DNA from: Nitrospiria bacterium
Lineage (GTDB): Bacteria > Nitrospirota > UBA9217
Length of the DNA: 41,214 nt
NCBI GenBank assembly: GCA_919901555.1
Contig: CAKKPG010000039.1
Location: forward strand, 1-41,214
Direction: 5' to 3'
This document shows, one piece after another, positions 1-7,413 of this stretch. The notes below the pieces were generated by a model. That model did no database searches, was not told where the DNA came from, and worked only from the letters and a program-made list of their open reading frames with translations. Numbering within the stretch: position 1 is the first letter of the stretch; each line of letters opens with the position of its first letter. A program made the translations under genes and the position numbers.

Positions 1-114
1 GGGACCATTCTCGCGGGTGCGGCCACCACCTTCACCGGTGGAAGCTTGATCGGGCGAGACCTGGCGAAAGCCGCGGTGACGATCACTGGCGCCACAATCA
101 CCGGAAGCAAGTAG
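1..114 (+). CDS. C-terminal end of an ice-binding-like (DUF3494) protein, cut by window start
   Basis: The frame is open from base 1 and ends at TAG 112-114, giving 37 residues. The pattern is the repetitive Thr/Gly/Ala end of the DUF3494 ice-binding-like beta-solenoid family: a GTILAG turn, then TFTGG, a GRDLAK segment, and a closing VTITGATITG strand. Family members are secreted or surface-attached and either bind ice or act as adhesion-type beta-helix modules; which applies here cannot be judged from the tail. The start lies outside the window. No anchor domain follows the solenoid, so this member probably ends with it. Confidence 0.6.
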   Translation, partial: GTILAGAATTFTGGSLIGRDLAKAAVTITGATITGSK

Positions 115-132
115 ACCGGCCAGCGGCTGTAC

Positions 133-242
133 ACCCCGTTAGAGAACAAGTTCTCTGACGATAACAGATTTTGGTTTTATACCACAATTCGTTTGGTAGA
201 TATCAATCACGCCAGGAGCGTGACGGCTTTCTCTAACGGGGT
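133..242. repeat. 110-bp element bounded by 14-bp perfect inverted repeats (MITE candidate)
   Basis: ACCCCGTTAGAGAA at 133-146 is repeated as its exact reverse complement at 229-242. A third related arm (TTCTCTGACG, about 151-160) makes a small hairpin with the left arm. There is no coding capacity inside. It could be a short non-autonomous mobile element or a structured 3' region of the preceding gene. A clear target-site duplication is not visible. Confidence 0.5.
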
Positions 243-298
243 AAACTGAGCTTCAGCTCTTAAAACGCTTAACATGAGTAGCACATGAGAAACCTTGG

Positions 299-333
299 GT
301 TCCCGGAGACATGTTCTCCGGGAACTTTTTTTT
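299..333 (+). terminator. Strong rho-independent terminator
   Basis: An 11-bp perfect stem, GTTCCCGGAGA (299-309) with TCTCCGGGAAC (315-325), has a 5-nt loop and is followed by eight T residues (326-333). It ends plus-strand transcription coming from the ice-binding-like gene and insulates the toxin-antitoxin module that follows. Confidence 0.85.
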
Positions 334-375
334 ATCCCGGCGCATCAGGAAAAAGAGAAGGTCGGCGCGTTCCCC

Positions 376-487
376 GCGGTTTAGTCGGGCGTTGGGAGAT
401 AAAACGACCGGCGAGGCAACGTAAAGTAAAAAACAATGTCTCGGAGATGCTCGTAGAGGGAACGTCAATCCGGGCCGCTGCGTCCCC
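376..487. repeat. 112-bp direct repeat, copy 1
   Basis: Bases 376-487 align without gaps to 1355-1466, with 12 mismatches by hand count (about 89% identity). The copies flank the VapBC genes in the same orientation. The unit shows no convincing gene. The second copy sits between two truncated genes, so the unit behaves like an inserted dispersed repeat. Confidence 0.85.
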
Positions 488-512
488 GGAGTGTACGTAC
501 TAAATTAAACGA

Positions 513-549
513 TTGCGCAATACACACGATTCTGTTATATTAGGTGTAT
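513..549 (+). promoter_or_regulatory. vapBC promoter with operator-like inverted repeat
   Basis: TTGCGC (513-518) and TATATT (536-541) are 17 bp apart. ATACAC (520-525) and GTGTAT (544-549) form an inverted repeat around the -10 box. This fits the autoregulated promoters of VapBC operons, where the antitoxin-toxin complex binds a palindrome over the promoter. Confidence 0.55.
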
Positions 550-567
550 GGTTTTTAGGAGGGAATT

Positions 568-768
568 ATGTCAAGAACAAATATTGATATTGACGACAAA
601 TTGATAAAAGAAGGGCTTAAGGCCACTCATCTGCGCACAAAAAAAGAACTGGTTAATTACGCCTTGGAGGAATTAATCAAGAAGGCGAGGAGAAAGCGCA
701 TCCTGAAACTTGAAGGCAAAGTCCTGTGGGAAGGAGACTTGCGCCAAATGCGGGCGAGCAGGGTATGA
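568..768 (+). CDS. vapB: VapB-type antitoxin (DUF2191 family)
   Basis: This 66-residue protein begins with a short beta strand, RTNIDIDDKLI, followed by two helices (KEGLKATHLRTKKELVNYAL, then EELIKKARRKR). That is the usual ribbon-helix-helix DNA-binding fold of DUF2191 VapB antitoxins. The C-terminal tail with KVLWEGDLRQMR is the segment expected to wrap the toxin. The start is supported by AGGAGGG about 6 bases upstream of ATG 568. It overlaps vapC by an ATGA junction, the typical translational coupling of such pairs. It should neutralise the VapC ribonuclease and repress its own promoter at 513-549. Confidence 0.85.
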   Translation: MSRTNIDIDDKLIKEGLKATHLRTKKELVNYALEELIKKARRKRILKLEGKVLWEGDLRQMRASRV

Positions 769-1163
769 TCCTTGTTGATACCAGCGTATGGATAGATTTT
801 TTCCGGGGCAGGAACACACCATATCGCAGTATGCTCCATGAGCTCATCGCCGGCGACGAAGACCTCTGTGTTACCGGCATCATCCTCACCGAGATACTTC
901 AAGGAATAAAGGACGATAAGGCGAACCATGAAACGAGGGAATACCTTTTGGAATTTCCTATCTATAATCCTTCCGGCGTCACAACGTATATCGAAGCTGC
1001 AAATATTTACAGGCGATGCATGAGAAAAGGGAAAACGATCAGAAAGACGATTGATTGCCTGATCGCAGCTGTCGCAATAGAAAACGATCTTACCTTATTT
1101 CACAATGATTCCGATTTCGACCATATCGCACAATGCACTGCACTCAGAGTGATGAAGCAATGA
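765..1163 (+). CDS. vapC: VapC toxin, PIN-domain ribonuclease
   Basis: This 132-residue PIN-domain protein has the full acidic set of an active nuclease: D5 in LVDTSVW, E43 in LTEILQG, D97 in TIDCLIAA and D115 in HNDSDFD. VapC toxins cleave tRNA or rRNA when freed from VapB. ATG 765 was chosen because it overlaps the vapB stop by ATGA and starts directly at the conserved MILVDTS strand; an in-frame start 39 bases upstream would add residues foreign to the family. The pair appears intact, in contrast to the decayed genes on its right. Its location between two 112-bp repeats suggests acquisition or rearrangement as a unit. Confidence 0.9.
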   Translation: MILVDTSVWIDFFRGRNTPYRSMLHELIAGDEDLCVTGIILTEILQGIKDDKANHETREYLLEFPIYNPSGVTTYIEAANIYRRCMRKGKTIRKTIDCLIAAVAIENDLTLFHNDSDFDHIAQCTALRVMKQ

Positions 1164-1231
1164 TAGCTGATTGAACGCAATGGCTGAGGACAGGATAACA
1201 ATGCCAAAGAAGCGACCCCGGCGAACCCCCC

Positions 1232-1363
1232 ATGGCGCTTCGTCTCTCCAAGGCGTTTAACACGACCCCGGAACTGCGGCTCATTCTCCAGCGCAATTAC
1301 GATCTTTGGGAAACCGCGCACAAGTCGAACGACTGGAAGCTGGTCGAGGCGATAGCGGTTTAG
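1232..1363 (+). pseudogene. HigA-type antitoxin remnant, 3' part only
   Basis: Forty-three codons read MALRLSKAFNTTPE, then QRNYDLWETA, closely matching the C-terminal half of the HigA/XRE antitoxin family, in which the DNA-recognition helix is followed by a conserved NYDLW segment. The N-terminal half of the helix-turn-helix domain is missing and no higB toxin lies upstream. The upstream bases keep only a trace of a reading frame with a shift. The TAG at 1361-1363 lies inside the second 112-bp repeat, so the natural C-terminus may also have been replaced. It is a fossil of a second toxin-antitoxin module beside vapBC. Confidence 0.7.
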
Positions 1364-1466
1364 TAGGACGTTGGGAGATAAAAGGACTGGCGAGGCAACG
1401 TAAAATAAGAAACAATGTCTCGGAGATGTTCGTAGATGGAAAGTCAATCTGGGTCACTGCGTCCCC
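1355..1466. repeat. 112-bp direct repeat, copy 2
   Basis: This is the partner of 376-487. Its left edge falls within the last codons of the HigA remnant, and its right edge abuts the first readable codon of a YciI-like fragment. Both neighbours are truncated at the repeat, which suggests insertion or recombination at this unit. Confidence 0.85.
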
Positions 1467-1691
1467 AAGATTTTCCAGGCGATCCCCGCGCACCGGGAAT
1501 GGGTGAAACAACAGCTCGCAGCGGGTGTCCTTGTGCAGGCCGGCAAGTGGGGCGATCACGGCGGCATGATCGTCATCAAGGCAGGAACCAGGGAAGAAGC
1601 CGATAGGGTGGTGGACCAGGACCCGCTCGTGGAGGAGGGACTGATTACGTTCGAAACAGCACAGCTCCACCCGGCCGCTGCATTCAAATGA
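1467..1691 (+). pseudogene. YCII-related domain fragment lacking its N-terminus
   Basis: The frame from 1467 to TGA 1689-1691 reads KIFQAIPAHREWVKQQL, then a GKWGDHGGMIVI strand, then TREEADRVVDQDPLV and GLITFE. That matches the second half of the small YciI/YCII-related fold (about 90-100 residues), a dimeric ferredoxin-like alpha-beta protein of mostly unknown function. The N-terminal beta strand and start codon are missing exactly where the 112-bp repeat ends. GTG at 1503 could start a shorter product but has no good ribosome site and would leave half a domain. The fragment is probably not functional. Confidence 0.65.
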
Positions 1692-2105
1692 GCGACGTAT
1701 TTGTTTGCTGAGGTGTTTTGGTGCGGTGAATCGGGGCACGTGGAAAGACGGAATTGAAAGAGAAGTGATCGGAGATGGAAAGGGAAAGCAGCATGGAGAC
1801 CAACGTGCCCAAAAGGTTCTCTGTCGTATAAATCGATTTGCTGACAAGTGAGATTTGACACCGAGACACCTAACCCGGACAAGCCGGAATCAAAATAACG
1901 AAGCAAAAGGCGTCTCTCGCCAAGACGCAAAGGTCGCAAAGGTTTAAACCCAAAAAAAGGATTTGAATTTCTTTGCGAGCTTGGCGTCTTTGCGAGAAAA
2001 TTACTCGTCTTTTTGTTTTGAATTCGATTCAAAGATCGACAATCTTTTGTCGATGTAATAGGCGTAAGCGCCTAATGCTCGCGATGTCTATAAAGGAGTA
2101 AAGCC
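1692..2105. other. Non-coding stretch with a dispersed hairpin repeat
   Basis: No gene was seen. The left part (1692-1860) has no recognisable structure. Bases 1913-1942 (arm containing GCCAAGACGCAAAGG) and 1971-1997 (arm containing CTTGGCGTCTTTGCG) form a long imperfect hairpin. It follows a CCCGGACAAGCCGGAA tag that recurs near 34.9 kb. Close to the next gene, TAGGCG/CGCCTA (2059-2074) and TCGACA/TGTCGA (2037-2054) are short palindromes that might be operator or leader structures. Confidence 0.6.
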
Positions 2106-2639
2106 ATGTATCGCATTTTCATTTTTATCGCAGCAATCGTTCTTGGCAATGCCGGAATGAACGACGCAGTTTTGGCGGCGAGCAGAGTTGAAACGCAGGA
2201 AAACATTTCCTATGGACTGCCTGAAGGTTGGTCGGTAAAGCGCTTCGCTGACCGGGATGGCGCGGCGACGTTGGAACACAAAGCTTCTGGAGCCACTATG
2301 AGTGTGTGGCGCTACGGCCTGCTTGGTAAACGCGATGCTTATTCCAATAAAGTAGCCCTCGCCGGAGGCCGCACTTTGGAATGGCAGTACGAGGAAAATG
2401 CGCTTTTCCGGGGCAGTTTCTTTCTGCTCGGGCGAGTGACGCTGACGGAGGGACGCGTTGAGATGTCGGCCGTGACAAAAGATATAAGTAGCGGGGGACG
2501 TGTCCCGGAAGAAGTGGGTTTGGCAGCGATGCGCAAGATTGCAGAAACCGCCTTGTTCCTGGGCCCAAGAAAATGCCTGGGGGAAGGTTGTGGTAACGGC
2601 GCAGTCAAACAGGAGAAGCGAGTAAAAAAAGTTCGGTGA
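2106..2639 (+). CDS. Exported protein of unknown function
   Basis: This 177-residue protein was not recognised. Residues 1-25 form a signal peptide with a hydrophobic core (IFIFIAAIVLG) and an AxA-type site before ASRVE. The mature part starts with an ISYGLPEGWSVKRFADRDGA segment and looks like a small beta-rich domain with a helix near 145-160 (EEVGLAAMRKIAETALF). It ends in a Lys/Arg-rich tail after two cysteines in KCLGEGCG. Start ATG 2106 is backed by AAAGGAG at the correct distance. It stands alone: repeats lie upstream and the catalase gene converges from the right. A role in the envelope is likely from the signal peptide only. Confidence 0.6.
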   Translation: MYRIFIFIAAIVLGNAGMNDAVLAASRVETQENISYGLPEGWSVKRFADRDGAATLEHKASGATMSVWRYGLLGKRDAYSNKVALAGGRTLEWQYEENALFRGSFFLLGRVTLTEGRVEMSAVTKDISSGGRVPEEVGLAAMRKIAETALFLGPRKCLGEGCGNGAVKQEKRVKKVR

Positions 2640-2985
2640 GTGCGCTCAAAGGCACATTTTTTATTATGGAGAAGCGCCGGAATTCCGCTCGTGAAGCTAC
2701 GGAAGAGGTCGCGGTCATATATGCGGCCAAAAAGGAACTCGCTCCGGAACTGCTATTGGGGTCAAGGAGCTGCCATTGAACTGCTATTCATCAAATGAGA
2801 TTTGCCCCCCAATATGACCCCCTTATAGTTGAGGAATATCGGCCGTCTGTTCAATGGGGGAAGTGTCCTCATGAGTTTTTTAGAGGCTCGGCAGATTCCC
2901 CCACAAGGATAATATGATGCGGCGCCGGCAGCAACTGCCGCCGGCGCCGCATCGTCGTATGCTCTTTCTTCGCTGAACAGATTCC
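2640..2985. other. Intergenic stretch between convergent genes
   Basis: No convincing gene was seen. A 37-codon frame at 2666-2779 lacks a ribosome site. The main structure is the GC-rich palindrome at 2916-2953, listed separately. Confidence 0.5.
2916..2953 (-). terminator. GC-rich hairpin between convergent genes
   Basis: A 14-bp perfect stem pairs GATGCGGCGCCGGC (2916-2929) with GCCGGCGCCGCATC (2940-2953) around a 10-nt loop, 33 bases beyond the catalase stop. There is no good T-run on either side, so it may be a weak or factor-assisted terminator, or an mRNA 3' stabiliser. Confidence 0.5.
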
Positions 2986-4500
2986 CTACGCAGTGGCTCT
3001 CGCCCGCTCTTCCTGGGTCATGGCTGCCAGGCGTTCTACTTCCTTCTCGTCAAGCTTGAGCCCCCTGGCGACCCCCCGGCCGTACTCCTTGTCCGCTTTA
3101 TAAAATATCGCCGTCTGGCGAAGTTGGATGCGCTTCTGCGCGCCTCCCAGATGACCAACAACGTTATTTACCAGGTGGTCACGGTCCTTATCCGTCATGG
3201 CCTTGCGGTACAGGTCCCCGGCCTGGACGAAATCGTCATTGAGGTGGGTGTACTTCCGGCGTGCCGCCTTTCCCGTGACGTCGAACGGCGGCTCGCTCGC
3301 GGCCGGATCGGGTGCGGGGCCGCCGAAGCTGTTGGGATAGTAATTCGGGGCGCCGCCGCCGTTGTTGTCAACGCGCATGAACCCGTCGCGCTGGTAATTG
3401 TTCATGACAGCGGCCTTGGGCGCGTTCACCGGGATCAGGTGGTAGTTGGGTCCCAGCCGGTGGCGATGGGTGTCGTGATAACTGAAGAGGCGGCCCTGGA
3501 GCATCTTGTCCGGCGACGCAGCAATGCCCGGGACGAAATTGGCCGGGGAGAAGGCGGACTGCTCCACCTCGGCAAAATAGTTCTCCGGATTGCGGTTCAG
3601 GACCATGCGGCCGATCGTAATCGGCGGAACATCGGCATGGGGCCAGACCTTGGTCACGTCGAAGGGATTGAAGCGGTACTTCGCGGCCTGTTCGGGGGTC
3701 ATGATCTGCACTTCAACGCGCCATGCCGGGTGCTCGCCGCGCTTGATCGCGTCAGAGAGGTCGCGCGTGGCGTGATCGGGGTCCTTGCTTTTCATGGCGT
3801 CCGCCTCTGCCGCGGCAAAGTTCTGGATGCCCTGCTCCGTCTTGAAGTGGTACTTGACCCAGAAATATTCGCCCTTCGCGTTGTACCATTTGAAGGTATG
3901 GCTGCTGTAGCCGTTCATGTTCCGGTACGTTTTCGGCGTGCCGCGGTCGGAAAAAAGGATCGAGACCTGATGGATGGACTCCGGCGTGAGCGAGAGGAAG
4001 TCCCAGAACATGTCGGGGTCCTTCAGATTCGTTGCCGGATTTCTTTTCTGAGTGTGAATGAAATCGGGAAACTTGAGCGGATCGCGGATGAAGAAGACGG
4101 GCGTATTGTTCCCCACCATGTCGTAGTTGCCCTCTTCGGTATAGAACTTCACGGCAAACCCGCGAGGATCGCGCTCTGCATCGGCAGACCCTTTTTCGCC
4201 GCCGACCGTAGAGAAGCGCACGAAAACCTCGGTGCGTTTGCCCACGGCAGAAAGGAACTTTGCCTTCGTGTATTTGGTCACGTCCGCGGCGACCTCGAAG
4301 ACGCCGTAGGCGCCCGCGCCCTTGGCGTGCACCACGCGCTCGGGGATGCGCTCGCGGTCGAAATGGGACAGTTTCTCGAGCAGGTGGACGTCCTGCATCA
4401 GGACCGGCCCGGCATCACCTGCCGTGACGGAGTTCTGGTCGTCATCGATTGGTGCGCCGAAATTGTTCGTGAGCTTTTTCTTTTCCTGTGTCATAGTCAT
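2986..4500 (-). CDS. katA: Monofunctional heme catalase
   Basis: This 504-residue protein disproportionates hydrogen peroxide to water and oxygen in the cytoplasm. Length and motifs match small-subunit (clade 3) catalases. The distal His is H58 in [10 protein letters not shown], the distal Asn is N131 in [10 protein letters not shown], and the proximal heme-ligand Tyr lies in [14 protein letters not shown] near residue 340. The substrate-channel and NADPH-domain sequence is complete. The start at 4500 follows a GAGAGG site; a second ATG two codons on is an alternative. It lies next to a cytochrome c peroxidase-like gene and perR on the same strand, suggesting a peroxide-defence block. No clear PerR box was found directly upstream of katA, so its control is unproven. 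Confidence 0.97.
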   Translation of the reverse strand: MTMTQEKKKLTNNFGAPIDDDQNSVTAGDAGPVLMQDVHLLEKLSHFDRERIPERVVHAKGAGAYGVFEVAADVTKYTKAKFLSAVGKRTEVFVRFSTVGGEKGSADAERDPRGFAVKFYTEEGNYDMVGNNTPVFFIRDPLKFPDFIHTQKRNPATNLKDPDMFWDFLSLTPESIHQVSILFSDRGTPKTYRNMNGYSSHTFKWYNAKGEYFWVKYHFKTEQGIQNFAAAEADAMKSKDPDHATRDLSDAIKRGEHPAWRVEVQIMTPEQAAKYRFNPFDVTKVWPHADVPPITIGRMVLNRNPENYFAEVEQSAFSPANFVPGIAASPDKMLQGRLFSYHDTHRHRLGPNYHLIPVNAPKAAVMNNYQRDGFMRVDNNGGGAPNYYPNSFGGPAPDPAASEPPFDVTGKAARRKYTHLNDDFVQAGDLYRKAMTDKDRDHLVNNVVGHLGGAQKRIQLRQTAIFYKADKEYGRGVARGLKLDEKEVERLAAMTQEERARATA

Positions 4501-4594
4501 ATCCTCTCTTGTTCCACACTTCGCATAAATTCAGGAGGTAAAAAGTTAAAGGCGCTTTTCCCGCGAGTCCGCAATCGGAGATTATGAAGAGGAT

Positions 4595-4619
4595 GGCGCC
4601 GGCCGGGAGGGCCGGCGCC
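4595..4619 (-). terminator. Hairpin downstream of the di-heme cytochrome gene
   Basis: GGCGCCGGCC (4595-4604) pairs with GGCCGGCGCC (4610-4619) around a 5-nt loop, between the cytochrome stop and the katA start. It shares the GGCGCCGGC core with the hairpin after katA. The T-run is poor, so termination strength is uncertain. Confidence 0.5.
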
Positions 4620-4663
4620 GGAATTCGTCGCCATTTCGTCGTTGTTGTTGTGCGCTGATGATC

Positions 4664-6070
4664 TTACAAGGCTCTCATGAACGCCGTGAGATCCTTTTTT
4701 TCCTGCTCGGTGAGCCTGGTTTCAAGGATCAGGTTGAAGAACTCCACCGTGTCCTCCAGCGTGAGCAGCCGGTCATCATGCAGGTATGGCGGGGAGTCCT
4801 TGATGCCGCGCAAAGGGAAGGTCTTGATCGGGCCGTCCGCCGAAGCCATCATGCCGTTGATCATGCGGGGCTTGTAGAACCGCTCGGCCCGCAGGTTGTG
4901 CATGGAGTTATCGGTGTAGTAGGGCGCCGGGTGGCAGCTTGCGCACTTCCCCTTGTTAAAGAACACGTCCTGTCCGCGCAGCTCGGACTCGCCGGCCTTC
5001 TTCGGATCAAGCTTGCCGTCGATGCCGAGCTTGGAAGCGGGCGGAAAATCCAGGAGCGCCTGGAACTCCGCCATGGCATGCACCTGATGCCCGCGGTCGA
5101 GAATATTTATGCCCTTCTTGGTCGCGGTCACCGGGTCGCCGTCAAAGTACGCGGCGCGCTGCTCGAACTCGGTAAAATCCTCGACGCTCTTCAAGGCCCG
5201 CTGGGAGCCGAACAGCCGCTGGATATTCACCCCCCGTAGCGTCGGGGTTTCTATGCGGTGCCGGAACTCCTGGGGACGGATGTCGCCCACAAGGTGCGTG
5301 GACGCGATCGTATGGCCGTTCGCGTGGCAGTCGAGGCAGGCCACACCGCGGCTCGGCTTTTCAGAGCGACGGTCCTCGGTCTGGTTGAACTGCTGCTGCG
5401 GGAACGGCGTCACCAGCAAGCGCAGGCCCTCGAGCTGCTTGGGATTCAGTATCCCGTTGAACAGCTCATAGTAGTTCATGATCGTCACGAGCTTGCCCTT
5501 CGAGACGTCACCGAGATCAGGCCGTGTCGTCAGGTAGATTGGCGCCGGAAACTCGGGCAGCACGTGGTCGGGCAGGTCGAAGTCCAGGTCGAAACGGGTA
5601 AGGTCCCTGTCCTCCTGCTTCTTGATCTCGTTAATTAAAAATTTCGGGAAGAGCATGCCGCCCTCCGCGTGGTTCGGAAACGGGAGGGGGAAGAAGCCCG
5701 CCGGGAACAGGTCCTTGTCCCGAATTTCATCCGGGCTCATGGCCGCCAGCTTTTCCCAGGTCATGCCCTTGGAAAGCCTGATCCTGACACCTTCCTGAAC
5801 GGCTTTTCCGCGGGACATGGCAACACCCTTGGCCGGCCGGTTGCTCAAATCGTAACGCAGATCGAGCAGGTCCATATGCCTTTTCTCCACCGCGGGTTTT
5901 GCAGCCTTCATCCGCTTCACGACCGCTGAAATATCTTCCGTGATGACCACGGGAGCGTAACTTGACGCCTTCTTTGCGGTTTCCTGCGCAGATGCGACGC
6001 TAAAAACCGTGAACGCTGTTACCAGCATTGCCGTCATCATCCCTCGATACGTATTGAATCCCCATCTCAT
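4664..6070 (-). CDS. Exported di-heme cytochrome, cytochrome c peroxidase/MauG family
   Basis: This 468-residue protein has a signal peptide (cleavage near VASA before QETAKK) and two c-type heme motifs, CLDCH (245-249) and CASCH (376-380), in the order found in bacterial di-heme cytochrome c peroxidases and MauG. The C-terminal part, with PLRGIKDSPPYLHDDR and the EFFN segment, is typical of this superfamily. It probably acts in the periplasm, reducing peroxide or oxidising a partner; the N-terminal 200 residues are longer than in classical peroxidases, so the substrate is open. The start at 6070 was chosen for AAAGGAGG eight bases upstream and the signal peptide; an upstream in-frame extension to 6247 runs into perR. 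A PerR-like operator lies at 6165-6179. Confidence 0.85.
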   Translation of the reverse strand: MRWGFNTYRGMMTAMLVTAFTVFSVASAQETAKKASSYAPVVITEDISAVVKRMKAAKPAVEKRHMDLLDLRYDLSNRPAKGVAMSRGKAVQEGVRIRLSKGMTWEKLAAMSPDEIRDKDLFPAGFFPLPFPNHAEGGMLFPKFLINEIKKQEDRDLTRFDLDFDLPDHVLPEFPAPIYLTTRPDLGDVSKGKLVTIMNYYELFNGILNPKQLEGLRLLVTPFPQQQFNQTEDRRSEKPSRGVACLDCHANGHTIASTHLVGDIRPQEFRHRIETPTLRGVNIQRLFGSQRALKSVEDFTEFEQRAAYFDGDPVTATKKGINILDRGHQVHAMAEFQALLDFPPASKLGIDGKLDPKKAGESELRGQDVFFNKGKCASCHPAPYYTDNSMHNLRAERFYKPRMINGMMASADGPIKTFPLRGIKDSPPYLHDDRLLTLEDTVEFFNLILETRLTEQEKKDLTAFMRAL

Positions 6071-6164
6071 GTCATGGCCTCCTTTTTTGGCTTCACCCCG
6101 TGTTTGGGTGAACTGAAGTGAACTGCACTGCGGACAAAAACCGGTGCCCGCGCTTTCGTCTAAA

Positions 6165-6179
6165 TAGGAGTAGTTCCTA
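6165..6179 (-). promoter_or_regulatory. PerR-like operator upstream of the di-heme cytochrome gene
   Basis: TAGGAGT-A-GTTCCTA is a 7-1-7 dyad with five of seven arm bases pairing. It matches the perfect dyad found in front of perR (6650-6664) and lies about 95 bases before the cytochrome start, between the perR stop and that gene. Control by the neighbouring repressor is inferred. Confidence 0.6.
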
Positions 6180-6197
6180 AGTAGTACGTAAAATTTT

Positions 6198-6647
6198 TTA
6201 CCGCTTCCGCCTGGCCCTGCATGCCTTGCAGTAGCCATAGTATTCAAACCGCGTTCCTACAGGCTGGAAACCCGTTTTACCTTCCACCATTTCAGAAGAA
6301 AAGGGCATATCGCCCGGGAAATCCTCGATCTTCCCGCACTTCTCGCAGATAAGATTGATATGGTTCGACACGTTGATGTCATACCGGTTGTCCCGGTCAT
6401 AGAATTCAAGCTCGCGTATCAACCCCTCTTTTTTCAGCATGTCCAGCGTGTAATACACCGTTGACATGCTGAGCTTCGGAGATTTTTTCCCGACCTTTTT
6501 TAAAATATCCATGGCCCCGGGGTGGGTCATGTCCTTCGATAGCAGGCTGATGATCTCACGCCTCTGCGGGGTCAGCTTATACCCCTTTGCCCTGAGACTC
6601 GTTATCAGCCGTCGCTCGATTTCTTCTGGCGTCGCAGAATGTTTCAT
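6198..6647 (-). CDS. perR: PerR/Fur-family peroxide-responsive repressor
   Basis: This 149-residue protein has a winged-helix N-terminal domain (KLTPQRREIISLL, then STVYYTLDML) and a metal-binding C-terminal domain. The structural zinc site is complete: C101/C104 (CEKC) and the C-terminal CKAC pair. Regulatory-site candidates are H42 in THPGA, D84/D86, H96 and D109. The second His of the usual HxH pair is Asn here (H96-I-N98), as in some PerR-like proteins, so metal choice or peroxide sensitivity may differ. The start at 6647 is preferred: ATG 6671 would lie at about the transcription start of the consensus promoter 6675-6703. The gene has its own 7-1-7 operator and is probably self-repressed. 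Confidence 0.88.
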   Translation of the reverse strand: MKHSATPEEIERRLITSLRAKGYKLTPQRREIISLLSKDMTHPGAMDILKKVGKKSPKLSMSTVYYTLDMLKKEGLIRELEFYDRDNRYDINVSNHINLICEKCGKIEDFPGDMPFSSEMVEGKTGFQPVGTRFEYYGYCKACRARRKR

Positions 6648-6649
6648 AA

Positions 6650-6664
6650 TAGGAATGATTCCTA
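6650..6664 (-). promoter_or_regulatory. Perfect 7-1-7 PerR operator at the perR start
   Basis: TAGGAAT-G-ATTCCTA is a perfect dyad with the 7-1-7 geometry of the PerR/Fur box. It lies between the -10 element (6675-6680) and ATG 6647, covering the early transcribed region, which fits autorepression. Confidence 0.8.
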
Positions 6665-6674
6665 ATTGCATTTC

Positions 6675-6703
6675 ATTATAGGTAAGCCGGATTCTGTTGT
6701 CAA
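6675..6703 (-). promoter_or_regulatory. Consensus sigma-70 promoter of perR
   Basis: On the minus strand TTGACA (6698-6703) and TATAAT (6675-6680) are both exact consensus and 17 bp apart. The transcription start would fall about 7 bases past the -10, giving a leader of roughly 20 nt to ATG 6647. Confidence 0.9.
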
Positions 6704-6728
6704 GGATATTCAGCCAGGGCGGGCAGAG

Positions 6729-6760
6729 AAAAAACAGCCCCCGCCGGGCGGCGGGGGCTG
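6729..6760 (-). terminator. Rho-independent terminator on the minus strand
   Basis: CAGCCCCCGCC (6735-6745) pairs with GGCGGGGGCTG (6750-6760). Reading the minus strand, the stem is followed by six T residues (complement of 6729-6734). It shields the perR promoter from transcription entering from the right, although no minus-strand gene was recognised there. Confidence 0.85.
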
Positions 6761-7043
6761 GATATGCAGCGGTCACGGGAGGACCGGCACTTGGGGAGAT
6801 TTTGGGGCCAGGACTTGAAATATCAGTTTTATGTTTCAATGAATTCGCTCCCGCGACTTCTTCCTGTAAAATATCAATCCGCATCAGGCAGCCGCCTTCC
6901 TCTCTTTCCTCCTCCGGCAGTTCTTATACACCGCACCCGGAATCCCTGAAGTCCGCCGCCTGAATTCATCTTGATTTTCCCCCTGCATGCTGCAATAATA
7001 GAGGCATTGTGAAGCACGAGTGAGTCACGCGGAGGCGGAAATC
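6761..7043. other. Intergenic stretch without a recognised gene
   Basis: Together with the perR promoter and the terminator this makes about 370 bases without a gene. Short frames exist on both strands, but none has a ribosome site plus a family pattern. The minus-strand terminator at its left edge hints at a lost minus-strand gene or small RNA. Confidence 0.4.
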
Positions 7044-7302
7044 ATGAAGCAGATCACCATACGGGGCATTCCCGACGAAGTAAAGAAGACGGTGCAGAAA
7101 GAGGCCGAACGCAAAGGCGTGAGTTTGAACAAGGCGATCATCTCTCCTTGAGCGGGCCGGGGGGCCGAAGGTTCAGGAAAAGAAGAGGGTCCTCTACCAC
7201 GACCTCGACCACCTTGCCGGCCTCTGGTCGCGGGAGGAGGCCGCGTCGTTCGAAAAAACCCTGAAGGCCCAGAGGAAAAACGATAAGACTATTAGAGTCT
7301 GA
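7044..7302 (+). pseudogene. Frameshifted VapB/ribbon-helix-helix antitoxin
   Basis: The frame starts at ATG 7044 behind GGAGGCGG and reads MKQITIRGIPDEVKKTVQK, then KGVSLNKAII, the N-terminal ribbon-helix-helix of a FitA/VapB-like antitoxin. It stops at TGA 7149-7151. Moving to another frame at about 7143 gives LLERAGGPKVQEKKRVLYHD, then LAGLWSREEAASFEKTLKAQ, the normal continuation of the same family, to TGA 7300-7302. One missing base in the run around 7141-7147 explains the break. No PIN-domain toxin follows, so both members of the pair appear lost or broken. Confidence 0.8.
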
Positions 7303-7413
7303 GCTACACCCTTTGTAGTGCCGCAGGCGATTCCGTTGTTGGAGGCGGCTTGCATGTTCCAAGTCAGCTCCGTCCGCTTCTTTTGGTCCATACGGCCTTC
7401 TTGCCAAGCCCTT

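Noticed and set aside
141-156. AGAGAACAAGTTCTCT dyad as a LexA/SOS operator
   Set aside because: The GAAC-GTTC spacing is 2 rather than 4, and no SOS gene follows; it is part of the inverted-repeat element.
2666-2779. 37-codon frame starting at ATG 2666
   Set aside because: No ribosome site, no family match and an abrupt end; probably chance.
3124-4587. Long open frame on the plus strand opposite katA (487 codons)
   Set aside because: It mirrors katA codon by codon, has no family motif and no ribosome site; GC-rich genes often leave open antisense frames.
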